Of a stretch of 64,000 nt of DNA, positions 32,833 to 42,468 are shown in pieces (position 1 is the stretch's first letter; every line of letters begins with the position of its first letter). Location of the stretch: the NCBI RefSeq assembly GCF_003515065.1, contig NZ_QXGH01000013.1:1-64000 (forward strand). Reading direction: 5' to 3'. The DNA is from Nocardioides immobilis (GTDB taxonomy: Bacteria > Actinomycetota > Actinomycetes > Propionibacteriales > Nocardioidaceae). The position numbers were made by a program, and so were the translations under genes. The notes below the pieces were generated by a model. The model was not told the origin of the DNA. It worked only from the letters and a program-made list of their open reading frames with translations, and did no database searches.

Positions 32833-33816
32833 GTGGTGAAGAAGACTTTGACCGCCGCCAGTGCGCTCCTCGTGGGCGTGACTGCGCTGGCCGGGTGCGG
32901 GGACTCCGATGCGAGCGGCGGGGACGGCAAGATCGTGATGGGGTTCGCCCAGGTCGGTGCCGAGAGCGGCTGGCGGACGGCGAACACCGAGTCGATCAAG
33001 CAGTCGGCGGAGGACGCGGGCTTCGAGCTCAAGTTCTCGGACGCGCAGGGCAAGCAGGAGAACCAGATCAAGGCGATCCGGTCCTTCATCCAGCAGAAGG
33101 TGGACGTGATCGCGTTCAGCCCGGTCGTCGAGACCGGCTGGGACGCCGTCCTGCAGGAGGCCAAGCGCGCCGGCATCCCGGTGATCCTCACCGACCGGGC
33201 CGTCGACAGCGAGGACACGTCGCTCTACGAGACCTTCCTCGGCTCGGACTTCGTGCTCGAGGGCGAGAAGGCCGGCGAGTGGCTGGTCGAGAACGCTGCC
33301 GAGTCCGACGTCGACGGGGACGGCGACATCAACGTCGTCCAGCTCGAGGGTACGACGGGCGCGGCTCCTGCGATCGACCGTGCGGAGGGCTTCGCCAGCG
33401 CCATCGAGGCGGACCCGTCGATCGAGGTCACCGCGTCCCAGACCGGCGACTTCACCCGTGACGGCGGCAAGCAGGTCATGGAGTCGTTCCTGAACTCCGA
33501 GGACGGGATCGACGTCGTGTTCGCGCACAACGACGACATGGGGCTCGGTGCGATCGAGGCGATCGAGGCCGCCGGTCTCGAGCCCGGCGTCGATGTCAAG
33601 ATCATCACCGTCGACGCCGTGCGCGACGGGATGGCAGCGCTCGCCGAGGGCAAGATCAACTTCATCGTCGAGTGCAACCCGCTGCTCGGTGACCAGCTGA
33701 TGGACCTGGCAGAGCAGGTCCTCGACGGCGAGGAGGTCCCCGAGCGCGTCGTGACCGAGGAGACCACCTTCACCCAGGAGCAGGCCGCAGAGGTCCTTCC
33801 CGACCGGAAGTACTGA
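32833..33816 (+). CDS. ytfQ: sugar ABC transporter substrate-binding lipoprotein (YtfQ-like)
   Basis: A 327-residue type 1 (ribose-family) binding protein with signal peptide and lipobox (VTALAGC). The mature sequence follows E. coli YtfQ closely: GFAQVGAESGWRTANTES, KQENQIKAIRSFIQQKVD, SPVVETGWDAVLQEAK, TGAAPAIDRAEGFA, QTGDFTRDGGKQVMESF and FAHNDDMGLGAIEAI. YtfQ binds furanose forms of galactose and arabinose. GGAGG is six bases before the first of two adjacent GTG codons, so 32833 is preferred. Two LacI operators lie upstream. It opens the ytfQ-ytfR-ytfT-yjfF operon. Confidence 0.9.
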   Translation: MVKKTLTAASALLVGVTALAGCGDSDASGGDGKIVMGFAQVGAESGWRTANTESIKQSAEDAGFELKFSDAQGKQENQIKAIRSFIQQKVDVIAFSPVVETGWDAVLQEAKRAGIPVILTDRAVDSEDTSLYETFLGSDFVLEGEKAGEWLVENAAESDVDGDGDINVVQLEGTTGAAPAIDRAEGFASAIEADPSIEVTASQTGDFTRDGGKQVMESFLNSEDGIDVVFAHNDDMGLGAIEAIEAAGLEPGVDVKIITVDAVRDGMAALAEGKINFIVECNPLLGDQLMDLAEQVLDGEEVPERVVTEETTFTQEQAAEVLPDRKY

Positions 33817-33915
33817 CCGCCGCCACGGGAGTCGCCGTCCGCGGCGACATACCCCCGAAGCGCCGCGCGCCCGGCGTCACCCTCGCCGGGCGCGCGGACC
33901 CACCCAGGAGGATCG

Positions 33916-35490
33916 ATGACCCACACCCAGGAGCGCGGGGTGACCGAGCTGCCGAACGACCGACGACCGGTGGTCGAGATGCGTGACGTCTCGATCGCGT
34001 TCGGCAACGTGCAGGCGCTCGACCGGGTGTCGATGCGGCTCCTCCCGGGCGAGATCCACGCGCTGATGGGGGAGAACGGCGCCGGCAAGTCGACCCTGAT
34101 CAAGGCGCTGACCGGAGTCTACTCGATCGACACCGGCCGGATCGTCGTCGGCGGCGAGGAGCACGAGTTCGCGACGCCGGCCGCGGCGCAGGCCGCCGGG
34201 ATCAGCACGGTCTACCAGGAGGTCAACCTGGTCCCGAACCTGACCGTCGCCGAGAACATGCTGCTCGGCCGCGAGCCGCGCCGCTTCGGCGGCATCAACA
34301 TGGGCGCGATGAACCGCCGCGCCCGCGCGACGCTCGAGCGGCTCGGCCTGGACATCAACCCCGGCTCGCTGCTCGGTCATCATCCGATCGCGGTCCAGCA
34401 GCTGGTGGCGATCGCGCGCGCCGTCGATGTCGACGCGCGGGTCGTGATCCTGGACGAGCCCACCTCGAGCCTCGACGCCGAAGAGGTCCAGAAGCTGTTC
34501 GACGTGATGCGCCGGCTCCGTGAGCACGGGGTCGCGGTCCTCTTCGTCTCCCACTTCCTCGACCAGGTCTACGAGATCGCCGACCGGATGACCATTCTCC
34601 GCAACGGCCGCCTCGTCGAGGAGCGGATGGTCGCGGAGACCAGCCAGCTCGAGCTGGTCCGGTTGATGATCGGTCGCGAGCTGGAGGTCCTGGACCGGCT
34701 GGACCGCGACCACGGTCGAGCCGCGCCGAACAGCGCGACCCCCGTCCTCACGGCCGTCGGGCTGGGCCGGAAGGGGTCACTGGAAGCAACCGACCTGACC
34801 CTCTTCGAGGGCGAGGTCGTCGGCATCGCCGGTCTCCTCGGCTCGGGACGCACCGAGCTCGCCCGGCTGCTCTTCGGCGCCGACACCGCCGACCACGGAG
34901 GCCTCGAGGTGCGGAGCACCCGCCGCCGACTGCGCAGTCCCCGGCACGCCATCGACCGCAAGATCGCGTTCTCCAGCGAGGACCGGAAGGCCGAAGGAGT
35001 GATCGGCGACCTCACCGTGGCCGACAACATGCTGCTCGCGCTGCAGGCGTCACGCGGGTGGCTGCGGCCGATCCCGTCGGCGACGAGGGCCAAGCTCGTG
35101 CGCGAGTACATCCAGGCCCTGGACATCCGGCCGACCGACCCGAACGCGCTGATGCGCAACCTCTCCGGCGGCAACCAGCAGAAGGTGCTGCTCGCCCGGT
35201 GGCTGATCACCGAGCCCGACGTACTCATCCTCGACGAGCCGACGCGCGGCATCGACATCGGCGCCAAGGCCCAGATCCAGACGATGGTCGCCGACCTTGC
35301 CGCCAAGGGGATGTCGGTGCTGTTCATCTCCGCGGAGCTCGAGGAGGTCCTGCGGCTGAGCCACCGGGTCGTGGTCATGCGCGACCGGCGCAAGATCCGG
35401 GAGCTCGCCAACGAAGACGTGAGCGTCGGCGACCTCCTGGAGATCATCGCGGGCGAGACCCGCCAGACCGAGCTGGAGGGACCGGCATGA
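33916..35490 (+). CDS. ytfR: sugar ABC transporter ATP-binding protein (two tandem NBDs, YtfR-like)
   Basis: A 524-residue double ATPase of the ribose/galactose class. The first domain has canonical Walker A GENGAGKST (about 55) and Walker B VVILDEPTSSLD, but a degenerate signature (HHPIAVQQLVAIARA). The second has the degenerate Walker A GLLGSGRTELARLL and a full signature LSGGNQQKVLLARWL with LILDEPTRGID. This alternating pattern is normal for the class. GGAGG precedes the ATG. It powers import by YtfT/YjfF-like permeases, which follow with ATGA overlaps. Confidence 0.92.
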   Translation: MTHTQERGVTELPNDRRPVVEMRDVSIAFGNVQALDRVSMRLLPGEIHALMGENGAGKSTLIKALTGVYSIDTGRIVVGGEEHEFATPAAAQAAGISTVYQEVNLVPNLTVAENMLLGREPRRFGGINMGAMNRRARATLERLGLDINPGSLLGHHPIAVQQLVAIARAVDVDARVVILDEPTSSLDAEEVQKLFDVMRRLREHGVAVLFVSHFLDQVYEIADRMTILRNGRLVEERMVAETSQLELVRLMIGRELEVLDRLDRDHGRAAPNSATPVLTAVGLGRKGSLEATDLTLFEGEVVGIAGLLGSGRTELARLLFGADTADHGGLEVRSTRRRLRSPRHAIDRKIAFSSEDRKAEGVIGDLTVADNMLLALQASRGWLRPIPSATRAKLVREYIQALDIRPTDPNALMRNLSGGNQQKVLLARWLITEPDVLILDEPTRGIDIGAKAQIQTMVADLAAKGMSVLFISAELEEVLRLSHRVVVMRDRRKIRELANEDVSVGDLLEIIAGETRQTELEGPA

Positions 35491-36572
35491 CGGACACTCT
35501 CGACCGGGCCCCGGCCCCCGAGGAGCAGGCCCCGCGACCCGGTCCGGTCTCACGGCTGCTCGGACACCAGCTGCTGTGGCCTGTCGTGGCCATCGTCGTG
35601 ATGCTGGTCATCGACGTCATCGCCGTCCCGTCGTTCCTCGACCTGCGCGTCCAGGACGGGCACCTCTACGGCAACCCCGTCGACATCGTGCGCAACAGCG
35701 CGCCGGTCATGCTCGTGGCTCTCGGCATGACGCTGGTCATCGCTACCCGCGGGATCGACCTGTCCGTCGGTGCCGTGGCTGCCATCGCCGCGGCCGTGGC
35801 GTGCACGCGGATCGTCGAGTCCGCCGACGAGGGCGCCGCGTCCGCCGCGATCCTCGCGTGCACGACCGCCCTGGCGGCCTGCGTCCTGCTCGGCGTGTGG
35901 AACGGGTTCCTGGTCTCGGTCGTCGGCATCCAGCCGATCATCGCGACGCTGGTGCTGATGGTCGCCGGACGGGGCCTGGCGATGCTGGTCACCGACGGCC
36001 AGATCACGACGCCGAGCAACGACGCGTTCAGCGGACTCGCCACCGGTTTCGTCCTCGGGCTCCCGATCGCCTTCCTCATCGCGCTCGGCATGGTCGTGCT
36101 GACGGCCGTGCTGACCCGCCGGACCGCCCTGGGCATGCTGATCGAGGCGGTCGGCATCAATCCCGACGCCAGCAGGCTGGCAGGGGTCCGGGCCCGCACG
36201 ATCACCTGGACGGTCTACGTCTTCGCCGCGGTCTGCGCCGGCATGGCCGGTCTGATCATCGCGGCCAACACCAACTCCGTGAACGCCAACAGCCTCGGCC
36301 TGTGGATCGAGCTGGACGCGATCCTGGCGGTGGTCATCGGAGGCACGGCGCTGACCGGGGGCCGGTTCTCCCTCGCCGGCACGGTCGTCGGTGCGCTCCT
36401 GATCTCCACGCTCGTCCGCACGATCCCCAGCATCGGGATCCCGTCGGAGGCCAACTACCTGTTCAAGGCGTTCGTCGTGATCCTCGTCTGCCTGCTCCAG
36501 TCACCCCGAGCCCGCGCCGCCCTCCGCGTCCGCGGGCGTCGCGCCGCATCGTCGAAGGCGGTCGCAGCATGA
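35487..36572 (+). CDS. ytfT: sugar ABC transporter permease (YtfT-like)
   Basis: A 361-residue permease of the ribose (BPD_transp_2) class with about eight to ten helices. VQDGHLYGNPVDIVRNSAP, ALGMTLVIATRGIDLSVGAV, LGMLIEAVGINPDASRLAGV and WIELDAILAVVIGGTALTGG parallel E. coli YtfT closely. It forms the membrane channel with the YjfF-like protein. The start overlaps the ATPase stop (ATGA). The C-terminus is Arg/Ala-rich. Confidence 0.9.
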   Translation: MTDTLDRAPAPEEQAPRPGPVSRLLGHQLLWPVVAIVVMLVIDVIAVPSFLDLRVQDGHLYGNPVDIVRNSAPVMLVALGMTLVIATRGIDLSVGAVAAIAAAVACTRIVESADEGAASAAILACTTALAACVLLGVWNGFLVSVVGIQPIIATLVLMVAGRGLAMLVTDGQITTPSNDAFSGLATGFVLGLPIAFLIALGMVVLTAVLTRRTALGMLIEAVGINPDASRLAGVRARTITWTVYVFAAVCAGMAGLIIAANTNSVNANSLGLWIELDAILAVVIGGTALTGGRFSLAGTVVGALLISTLVRTIPSIGIPSEANYLFKAFVVILVCLLQSPRARAALRVRGRRAASSKAVAA

Positions 36573-37573
36573 GCGCCACGACCGTTCCGAACCCCACGAC
36601 GTGGGACCGCGTGCGCACCTACTCGCCCGCGAGCCGCTATCTCCCCGTGGTCGCGACCTTCGCGCTGTTCATCGGCATGTTCGGCTTCGGCGGCATCAGC
36701 TACCAGGGATTCTTCGACTGGCAGGTGTTCCTGAGCCTGCTGCTCGACAACTCCTTCCTCATCGTGCTCGCCGTCGGCATGACCTTCGTGATCCTGAGCG
36801 GCGGCATCGACCTGTCCGTGGGTTCGGTGGTCGCGCTGTCCACGATGATCGCCGCGAAGACGATGGAGATGGGCTGGTCGCCGTACCTCTCGATGGCGAC
36901 CGTGCTGCTCGTCGGCACCCTGCTGGGCACGCTCATGGGGGTGCTGGTCCACTACCTCGACATCGAGCCGTTCATCGCGACGCTGGCAGGTCTCTTCCTC
37001 GCCCGCGGGCTCACCTACCTGATCAGTAAGAACTCGATCCCGATCACCGACGAGACCTTCGTCGAGCTGGCCTTCGCCTCGATCACGCTCCCCGGCGGGT
37101 ACTACACCACCTGGACCGTCGTCATCGCGCTCGCGACGGTGGTCGTCGCGGCGTACGTCCTGGCCAGGACCCGGTTCGGCCGCACGGTGTACGCCGTCGG
37201 CGGCAACGAGGCATCGGCGATGCTGATGGGCCTCCGGGTCGCGGTGGTGAAGGTCGGCGTCTACGCGATCAGCGGCTTCTGCGCCGCGCTCGGCGGGCTG
37301 CTCTTCGCTCTCTACACGCTGTCGGGCTACAGCCTGCACGCAGTCGGCATGGAGCTCGACGCGATCGCCGCCGTGGTCATCGGCGGGACGCTCCTCACCG
37401 GTGGCCGCGGGTTCGTGGTCGGCTCGCTGCTCGGCGTGCTCGTGCTCGGCACGATCCAGACCTTCATCTCGTTCGACGGCACGCTCAACTCCTGGTGGAC
37501 CCGCATCGCGATCGGCGTGCTGCTGCTGGTCTTCGTGGTCGTCCAGCGGCTGATGACCAGGCGGCAGTCGTGA
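36569..37573 (+). CDS. yjfF: sugar ABC transporter permease (YjfF-like)
   Basis: A 334-residue second permease. AVGMTFVILSGGIDLSVGSV, VYAVGGNEASAMLMGLRV, MELDAIAAVVIGGTLLTGG and FDGTLNSWWTRIAIGVLL match E. coli YjfF nearly segment by segment. With YtfT it completes a furanose importer. The next gene (lacI) starts with GTG overlapping this stop by four bases, so regulator and transporter are co-transcribed. Confidence 0.9.
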   Translation: MSATTVPNPTTWDRVRTYSPASRYLPVVATFALFIGMFGFGGISYQGFFDWQVFLSLLLDNSFLIVLAVGMTFVILSGGIDLSVGSVVALSTMIAAKTMEMGWSPYLSMATVLLVGTLLGTLMGVLVHYLDIEPFIATLAGLFLARGLTYLISKNSIPITDETFVELAFASITLPGGYYTTWTVVIALATVVVAAYVLARTRFGRTVYAVGGNEASAMLMGLRVAVVKVGVYAISGFCAALGGLLFALYTLSGYSLHAVGMELDAIAAVVIGGTLLTGGRGFVVGSLLGVLVLGTIQTFISFDGTLNSWWTRIAIGVLLLVFVVVQRLMTRRQS

Positions 37574-38592
37574 CAGAGCTGCGCCGGACGCCGGTGATGG
37601 CCGACGTCGCGCGGCTCGCGGGCGTCTCCCACCAGACGGTCTCCCGGGTCGTCAACGGGCAGACCAACCTGCGGCCCGCGACCCGGGAGCGGGTCCTGGA
37701 GGCCATCCGCCAGCTGGGGTACCGGCCCAACACCGCAGCGCGGAGCCTGGTCAGCGGTCGGTCCGGGACGATCGGCGTGATCGGCTCCAAGAGCGGGTTC
37801 TGGGGTCCCAGCACGGTCCACCGCACCATCCAGGCGGCGGGCCGGGAAGCCGGCTACTTCGTGACCTCGGCCAACCTGCAGAGCCTGACCCGGGCCGAGT
37901 TCACCGACGCGATGAACCACCTGCGCGACCAGCACGTCGAGGGGATCGTCCTCATCGCCGCGACCGACGACGCCGTCGAGGCGGCCCGGACGCAGGTCGA
38001 CCAGGGCGTGCCGGTCGTGGTCGTCGAGGGCGACGAGGCGACGGCGTCCTGGACGGTCGGCGTCGACCAGGTCGCCGGCGCCGAGCTCGGCACCCGCCAC
38101 CTCATCGAGCTCGGTCACCAGGACGTGCTCCACCTCGCCGGACCGACCTCGTGGACCGAGGCCCGGGCGCGGCTGCGCGGCTACCGGAACGCGATGTACA
38201 GCGCCGGCCTGCGACCCTCGCGCCACCTCGAGGGCGACTGGTCGGCACGCAGCGGCTACGAGGCGGGCCAGCGGATCGCCGCCCGCGACGACGTCACCGC
38301 CGTCTTCTGCGCGAACGACCAGATGGCGCTCGGCCTGCTGCTGTCCCTGTCCGAGGCGGGGCGCTCGGTGCCGGAGGACATCAGCGTCGTCGGCTTCGAC
38401 GACATCCCCGAGGCGGCGTACCTGATCCCACCGCTCACCACCGTCCGCCAGGACTTCACCGCCGTCGGCCACCGCGCGATCGAGATCCTCCGCGCCGCGA
38501 TCGCCGGCGAACCCACCCCAGAGCGGTTGATCAGCCCCGAGCTGGTCGTCCGGTCAACCACTGTCCCACCGCGAGAAGGAGCCCCGTCCTGA
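37570..38592 (+). CDS. LacI family transcriptional regulator (second, inside the arabinose operon)
   Basis: A 340-residue LacI-type repressor. The HTH is at residues about 10-35 (MADVARLAGVSHQTVSRVVN). The ligand domain has VFCANDQMALGLLL and SVVGFDDIPEAAYLIPPLTT. It lies between the importer and araB, sharing overlaps with both (TGA/ATG with araB), so it is expressed with them. Its position makes it the likely arabinose-responsive repressor (AraR role), with the three palindromes at 31.7-32.8 kb as targets. Division of labour with the first LacI is unknown. Confidence 0.88.
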   Translation: MTELRRTPVMADVARLAGVSHQTVSRVVNGQTNLRPATRERVLEAIRQLGYRPNTAARSLVSGRSGTIGVIGSKSGFWGPSTVHRTIQAAGREAGYFVTSANLQSLTRAEFTDAMNHLRDQHVEGIVLIAATDDAVEAARTQVDQGVPVVVVEGDEATASWTVGVDQVAGAELGTRHLIELGHQDVLHLAGPTSWTEARARLRGYRNAMYSAGLRPSRHLEGDWSARSGYEAGQRIAARDDVTAVFCANDQMALGLLLSLSEAGRSVPEDISVVGFDDIPEAAYLIPPLTTVRQDFTAVGHRAIEILRAAIAGEPTPERLISPELVVRSTTVPPREGAPS

Positions 38593-40277
38593 TGGAGGAG
38601 CAGTACGTCGTCGGCGTCGACTTCGGCACGCTGTCGGGCCGGGCCGTGGTGGTGAGGGTGCACGACGGCGCCGAGCTCGGCTCGGCCGTCCACCCCTACC
38701 GCCACGGCGTCGTCGAGGACCGGTTGCCGCGGTCCGGCAGGCAGCTGCCGCCGGAGTGGGCGCTCCAGGTGCCCGACGACTACCGCGACGTGCTGCGGAT
38801 CGCGGTGCCCGCCGCCGTCGCCGCTGCCGGCGTCGATCCCGCGCACGTGATCGGGGTCGCGACCGACTTCACGGCCTGCACGATGGTCCCGACCCTGGCC
38901 GACGGCACGCCCCTGTGCGAGCTCGACGACCTGCGCGACCGGCCGCACGCCTACGTGAAGCTGTGGAAGCACCACGCCGCCCAGCCGCACGCCGACCGGA
39001 TCAACGCCCTCGCAGCCGAGCGAGCCGAGTCGTGGCTGCCGCGGTACGGCGGGCTGATCTCCTCGGAGTGGGAGCTCGCCAAGGGACTCGAGCTGTTCGA
39101 GGAGGACCGCGAGGTCTACGACCGGATGCAGCGGTGGGTGGAGGCTGCCGACTGGACCGTGTGGCAGCTGTGCGGCAGCTACGTCCGCAACGCCTGCACG
39201 GCGGGCTACAAGGGGGTCCTCCAGGACGGCGCCTACCCGTCGGTGGAGTTCCTCGAGGCGCTGGCGCCCGGGTTCGGCGGCTTCGTGGCGGACAAGCTCG
39301 ACCAGCCGATCGGACAGCTCGGCGACGTTGCGGGCGGCCTCACCGCCGAGGCGGCCTCATGGACCGGGCTGCCGGAGGGGATCGCGGTCGCCGTCGGAAA
39401 CGTCGACGCGCACGTGACCGCCCCCGCCGCGCAGGCGGTCGGCCCCGGTCAGATGGTCGCCATCATGGGCACCTCCACCTGCCACGTCATGAGCGCCGAG
39501 GTGCTGCGCGAGGTCCCCGGCATGTGCGGGGTGGTCGACGGCGGGATCGTGGCCGGCGCCTGGGGCTACGAGGCCGGGCAGAGCGGGGTGGGCGACATCT
39601 TCGGGTGGTTCACCGAGACGTCGGTGCCGCCGTCGTACGTCGCCGCGGCGGCCGCCGCGGGCGAGGACGTCCACCAGCACCTGACCCGGCTCGCGGCCGC
39701 TCAGGAGGTCGGCGAGCACGGCCTGGTCGCCCTCGACTGGCACAGCGGCAACCGGTCGGTGCTGGTCGACCACGAGCTCTCGGGCCTGGTCGTGGGGCTG
39801 ACGCTGGCGACCCGGCCGGAGGACGTCTACCGGGCCCTGCTCGAAGCCACCGCGTTCGGCACCCGGGTGATCGTGGAGACGTTCCGCGACAGCGGGGTCC
39901 CGGTCGAGGAGCTCGTCGTCGCGGGTGGGCTGGCCAAGAACGAGCTGCTCATGCAGGTCTACGCCGACGTGACCCGGATGCCGCTCTCGGTGATCGACTC
40001 GCAGCAGGGACCGGCCCTCGGGTCGGCGATCCACGCAGCCGTTGCCGCCGGCGCCTACCCGGACGTGCCCACCGCGGCGAAGTCCATGGGCAAGGTGCGG
40101 CGCGGGGTCTACCAGCCCGACGAGTCACGAGCACTGGCGTACGACGAGCTGTACGCCGTCTACCTCTCCCTGCACGACCACTTCGGCCGGGCCACGACCA
40201 CCATGCGCGGCCTGAAGGCGATCCGCCGCCGCGCCGTCGCGCGCCGGCTCGACGCGACGGGAGGGAGTGCGTCGTGA
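38592..40277 (+). CDS. araB: L-ribulokinase
   Basis: A 561-residue FGGY-family kinase of AraB length. The N-terminal VVGVDFGTLSGRAVVV is the phosphate-binding loop. TDFTACTMVPTLADGTPL, KLWKHHAAQPHADRIN and WLPRYGGLISSEWELAKGLE are specific to ribulokinases, and MGTSTCHVM and VVAGGLAKNELLMQVYADV complete the nucleotide site. It phosphorylates L-ribulose to L-ribulose 5-phosphate. The ATG overlaps the lacI stop by one base. araD follows with a GTGA overlap. Confidence 0.95.
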   Translation: MEEQYVVGVDFGTLSGRAVVVRVHDGAELGSAVHPYRHGVVEDRLPRSGRQLPPEWALQVPDDYRDVLRIAVPAAVAAAGVDPAHVIGVATDFTACTMVPTLADGTPLCELDDLRDRPHAYVKLWKHHAAQPHADRINALAAERAESWLPRYGGLISSEWELAKGLELFEEDREVYDRMQRWVEAADWTVWQLCGSYVRNACTAGYKGVLQDGAYPSVEFLEALAPGFGGFVADKLDQPIGQLGDVAGGLTAEAASWTGLPEGIAVAVGNVDAHVTAPAAQAVGPGQMVAIMGTSTCHVMSAEVLREVPGMCGVVDGGIVAGAWGYEAGQSGVGDIFGWFTETSVPPSYVAAAAAAGEDVHQHLTRLAAAQEVGEHGLVALDWHSGNRSVLVDHELSGLVVGLTLATRPEDVYRALLEATAFGTRVIVETFRDSGVPVEELVVAGGLAKNELLMQVYADVTRMPLSVIDSQQGPALGSAIHAAVAAGAYPDVPTAAKSMGKVRRGVYQPDESRALAYDELYAVYLSLHDHFGRATTTMRGLKAIRRRAVARRLDATGGSAS

Positions 40278-40951
40278 CCGTCGTCAGCGATGTGCGGGAG
40301 ACCATCGCCGCCCTGAGGCGCGAGGTCTGCGCCCTGCACGAGCAGCTCACCCGCTACCAGCTCGTCGTCTGGACCGCGGGCAACGTGTCCGCCCGGGTCC
40401 CCGGCCACGACCTGCTGGTGATCAAGCCGAGCGGGGTCGACTACGACGCGCTCACCGCCGAGAGCATGGTGGTGTGCGACCTGCACGGCCGGGTCGTCGA
40501 GGGCGAGCACGCTCCGTCGTCCGACACCGAGGCGCAGGCCTACGTCTACCGGCACCTCGCCGGCGTCGGCGGCGTGGTGCACACGCACTCGCCGTACTCC
40601 GTCGCCTGGGCCGCCCGCGGGGAGCCCATCCCGTGCGTGACGACGATGTGCGCCGACGAGTTCGGCGGGGAGATCCCGATCGGCCCGTTCGCCGTCATCG
40701 GCGACGACTCCATCGGCCGCGGCATCGTCGACACGCTCCGCCACAGCCGGTCGCCCGCGGTGCTGATGCGCAACCACGGCGTCTTCACCGTCGGCCCCAC
40801 CGCCAAGGCGGCGGTGAAGGCGGCCGTGATGTGCGAGGACGTCGCCCGCTCGGTGCACCTCGCCCGCCAGCTCGGCGAGCCGGTGCCGATCGAGCAGCAC
40901 CACGTCGACGCCCTCTACGACCGATACCAGAACGTCTACGGCCAGCGCTGA
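40274..40951 (+). CDS. araD: L-ribulose-5-phosphate 4-epimerase
   Basis: A 225-residue class II aldolase/epimerase. TAGNVSARVPGHDLLVIKPSGVDY binds phosphate; zinc ligands are in VVHTHSPYSVAWAARG and MRNHGVFTVG. It converts L-ribulose 5-phosphate to D-xylulose 5-phosphate, feeding the pentose phosphate pathway. GTG start overlapping araB; araA follows nine bases after the stop. The gene order B-D-A differs from the E. coli B-A-D order. Confidence 0.93.
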   Translation: MTVVSDVRETIAALRREVCALHEQLTRYQLVVWTAGNVSARVPGHDLLVIKPSGVDYDALTAESMVVCDLHGRVVEGEHAPSSDTEAQAYVYRHLAGVGGVVHTHSPYSVAWAARGEPIPCVTTMCADEFGGEIPIGPFAVIGDDSIGRGIVDTLRHSRSPAVLMRNHGVFTVGPTAKAAVKAAVMCEDVARSVHLARQLGEPVPIEQHHVDALYDRYQNVYGQR

Positions 40952-40960
40952 AAGGGACCC

Positions 40961-42463
40961 ATGTCTGACAACTCGCCCGAGGTGTGGTTCCTGACCGGGA
41001 GCCAGTCGCTCTACGGACCGGAGACGCTCGACCAGGTCGCCGCTCAGTCGCAGGACATCGCGGCCCGGCTCGCTGCCTCCGGCGACCTGCCGGTCGACGT
41101 CGTCTGGAAGCCGGTGCTGCTCGACGCCGACGCGATCCACCGCCAGATCCTCGAGGCCAACAGCGCGCCCGAGTGCGTCGGCGTGATCGCGTGGATGCAC
41201 ACCTTCTCGCCGGCGAAGATGTGGATCGCGGGGCTCGACGCCCTGCAGCAGCCGCTGCTCCACCTCCACACCCAGGCGGGCATGGAGCTGCCGTGGTCGA
41301 CCATCGACATGGACTTCATGAACCTCAACCAGGCCGCCCACGGCGACCGCGAGTTCGGCTACATCCAGGCCCGGCTCGGGATCGCGCGGAAGACCGTCGC
41401 CGGCCACGTCAACAGCCCCGTCGTGCGACAGCGGATCGCCGACTGGTGCCGGGCGGCGCTCGGCCGGGCCGACCTGCGCGGCCTGCGGCTGGCGCGGTTC
41501 GGCGACAACATGCGCGACGTCGCCGTCACGGAGGGCGACAAGGTGGAGGCCCAGCTGCGGTTCGGCGTCTCGGTCAACACGTACGGCGTCAACGACCTGG
41601 TCGCCGTCGTCGACGACATCGGCGAGGAGGAGATCGACAAGCTCGTCGCCGAGTACGCCGACCTCTTCCGGGTCGTCCCGGAGCTCCTGCCCGGCGGCGA
41701 GCGGCACGACGCCCTCCGCTACGGCGCCCGGATCGAGGCGGGGCTGGGGACCTTCCTCGAGGACGGCGGGTTCCACGCGTTCACCACGAACTTCGAGGAC
41801 CTCGGCGGGCTGCGCCAGCTGCCGGGGCTCGCCGTCCAGCGGCTGATGGCCGACGGCTACGGGTTCGGCGGCGAGGGCGACTGGAAGACGTCGGTGCTGC
41901 TGCGGGCGACGAAGGTGATGGCCGCCGGGCTGCCGGGCGGCACGTCCTTCATGGAGGACTACACATACCACCTGGTCCCCGGCGAGGAGAAGATCCTCGG
42001 CGCGCACATGCTCGAGGTCTGCCCGTCGATCACGAGCAGCAGGCCGTCGCTGGAGATCCACCCGCTCGCGATCGGCGGCCGCGAGGACCCGGTGCGGCTG
42101 CGCTTCACCGCGGACCCGGGCGCGGGCGTGGTCGCCGGGCTGTCGGACCTGGGGGACCGGTTCCGGCTCACGGTCAACGAGGTCGACCTGGTCGAGCCCG
42201 ACGCGCCTCTCCCCGAGCTTCCGGTGGCGTGTGCGGTGTGGGAGCCCCGGCCGACCCTGGCGACGTCGGCCGAGGCCTGGCTGATGGCCGGCGCGCCCCA
42301 CCACACCGTGCTGTCGACCGCCGTCGGGGTCGACGTGCTCAGCGACTTCGCCGAGATGACCGCGACCGAGATCGCGGTCATCGACGCCGACACCAGGCCG
42401 CGCACGTTCCAGCGCGAGCTCCGCTGGAGCGCGGCCTACCACCGGCTCGCCGGGGGGATCTGA
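40961..42463 (+). CDS. araA: L-arabinose isomerase
   Basis: A 500-residue enzyme of standard length. [16 protein letters not shown] at the start, [66 protein letters not shown] and [29 protein letters not shown] (quoted here only as separate landmarks) cover the metal- and substrate-binding residues. It isomerises L-arabinose to L-ribulose with Mn2+. AAAGG is the ribosome site. It completes the araBDA set. Confidence 0.96.
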   Translation: MSDNSPEVWFLTGSQSLYGPETLDQVAAQSQDIAARLAASGDLPVDVVWKPVLLDADAIHRQILEANSAPECVGVIAWMHTFSPAKMWIAGLDALQQPLLHLHTQAGMELPWSTIDMDFMNLNQAAHGDREFGYIQARLGIARKTVAGHVNSPVVRQRIADWCRAALGRADLRGLRLARFGDNMRDVAVTEGDKVEAQLRFGVSVNTYGVNDLVAVVDDIGEEEIDKLVAEYADLFRVVPELLPGGERHDALRYGARIEAGLGTFLEDGGFHAFTTNFEDLGGLRQLPGLAVQRLMADGYGFGGEGDWKTSVLLRATKVMAAGLPGGTSFMEDYTYHLVPGEEKILGAHMLEVCPSITSSRPSLEIHPLAIGGREDPVRLRFTADPGAGVVAGLSDLGDRFRLTVNEVDLVEPDAPLPELPVACAVWEPRPTLATSAEAWLMAGAPHHTVLSTAVGVDVLSDFAEMTATEIAVIDADTRPRTFQRELRWSAAYHRLAGGI

Positions 42464-42468
42464 ACGAC

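Noticed and set aside
40160..42442. A 760-codon minus-strand frame over araA and araD
   Set aside because: Shadow of araDA; no ribosome site or domain.
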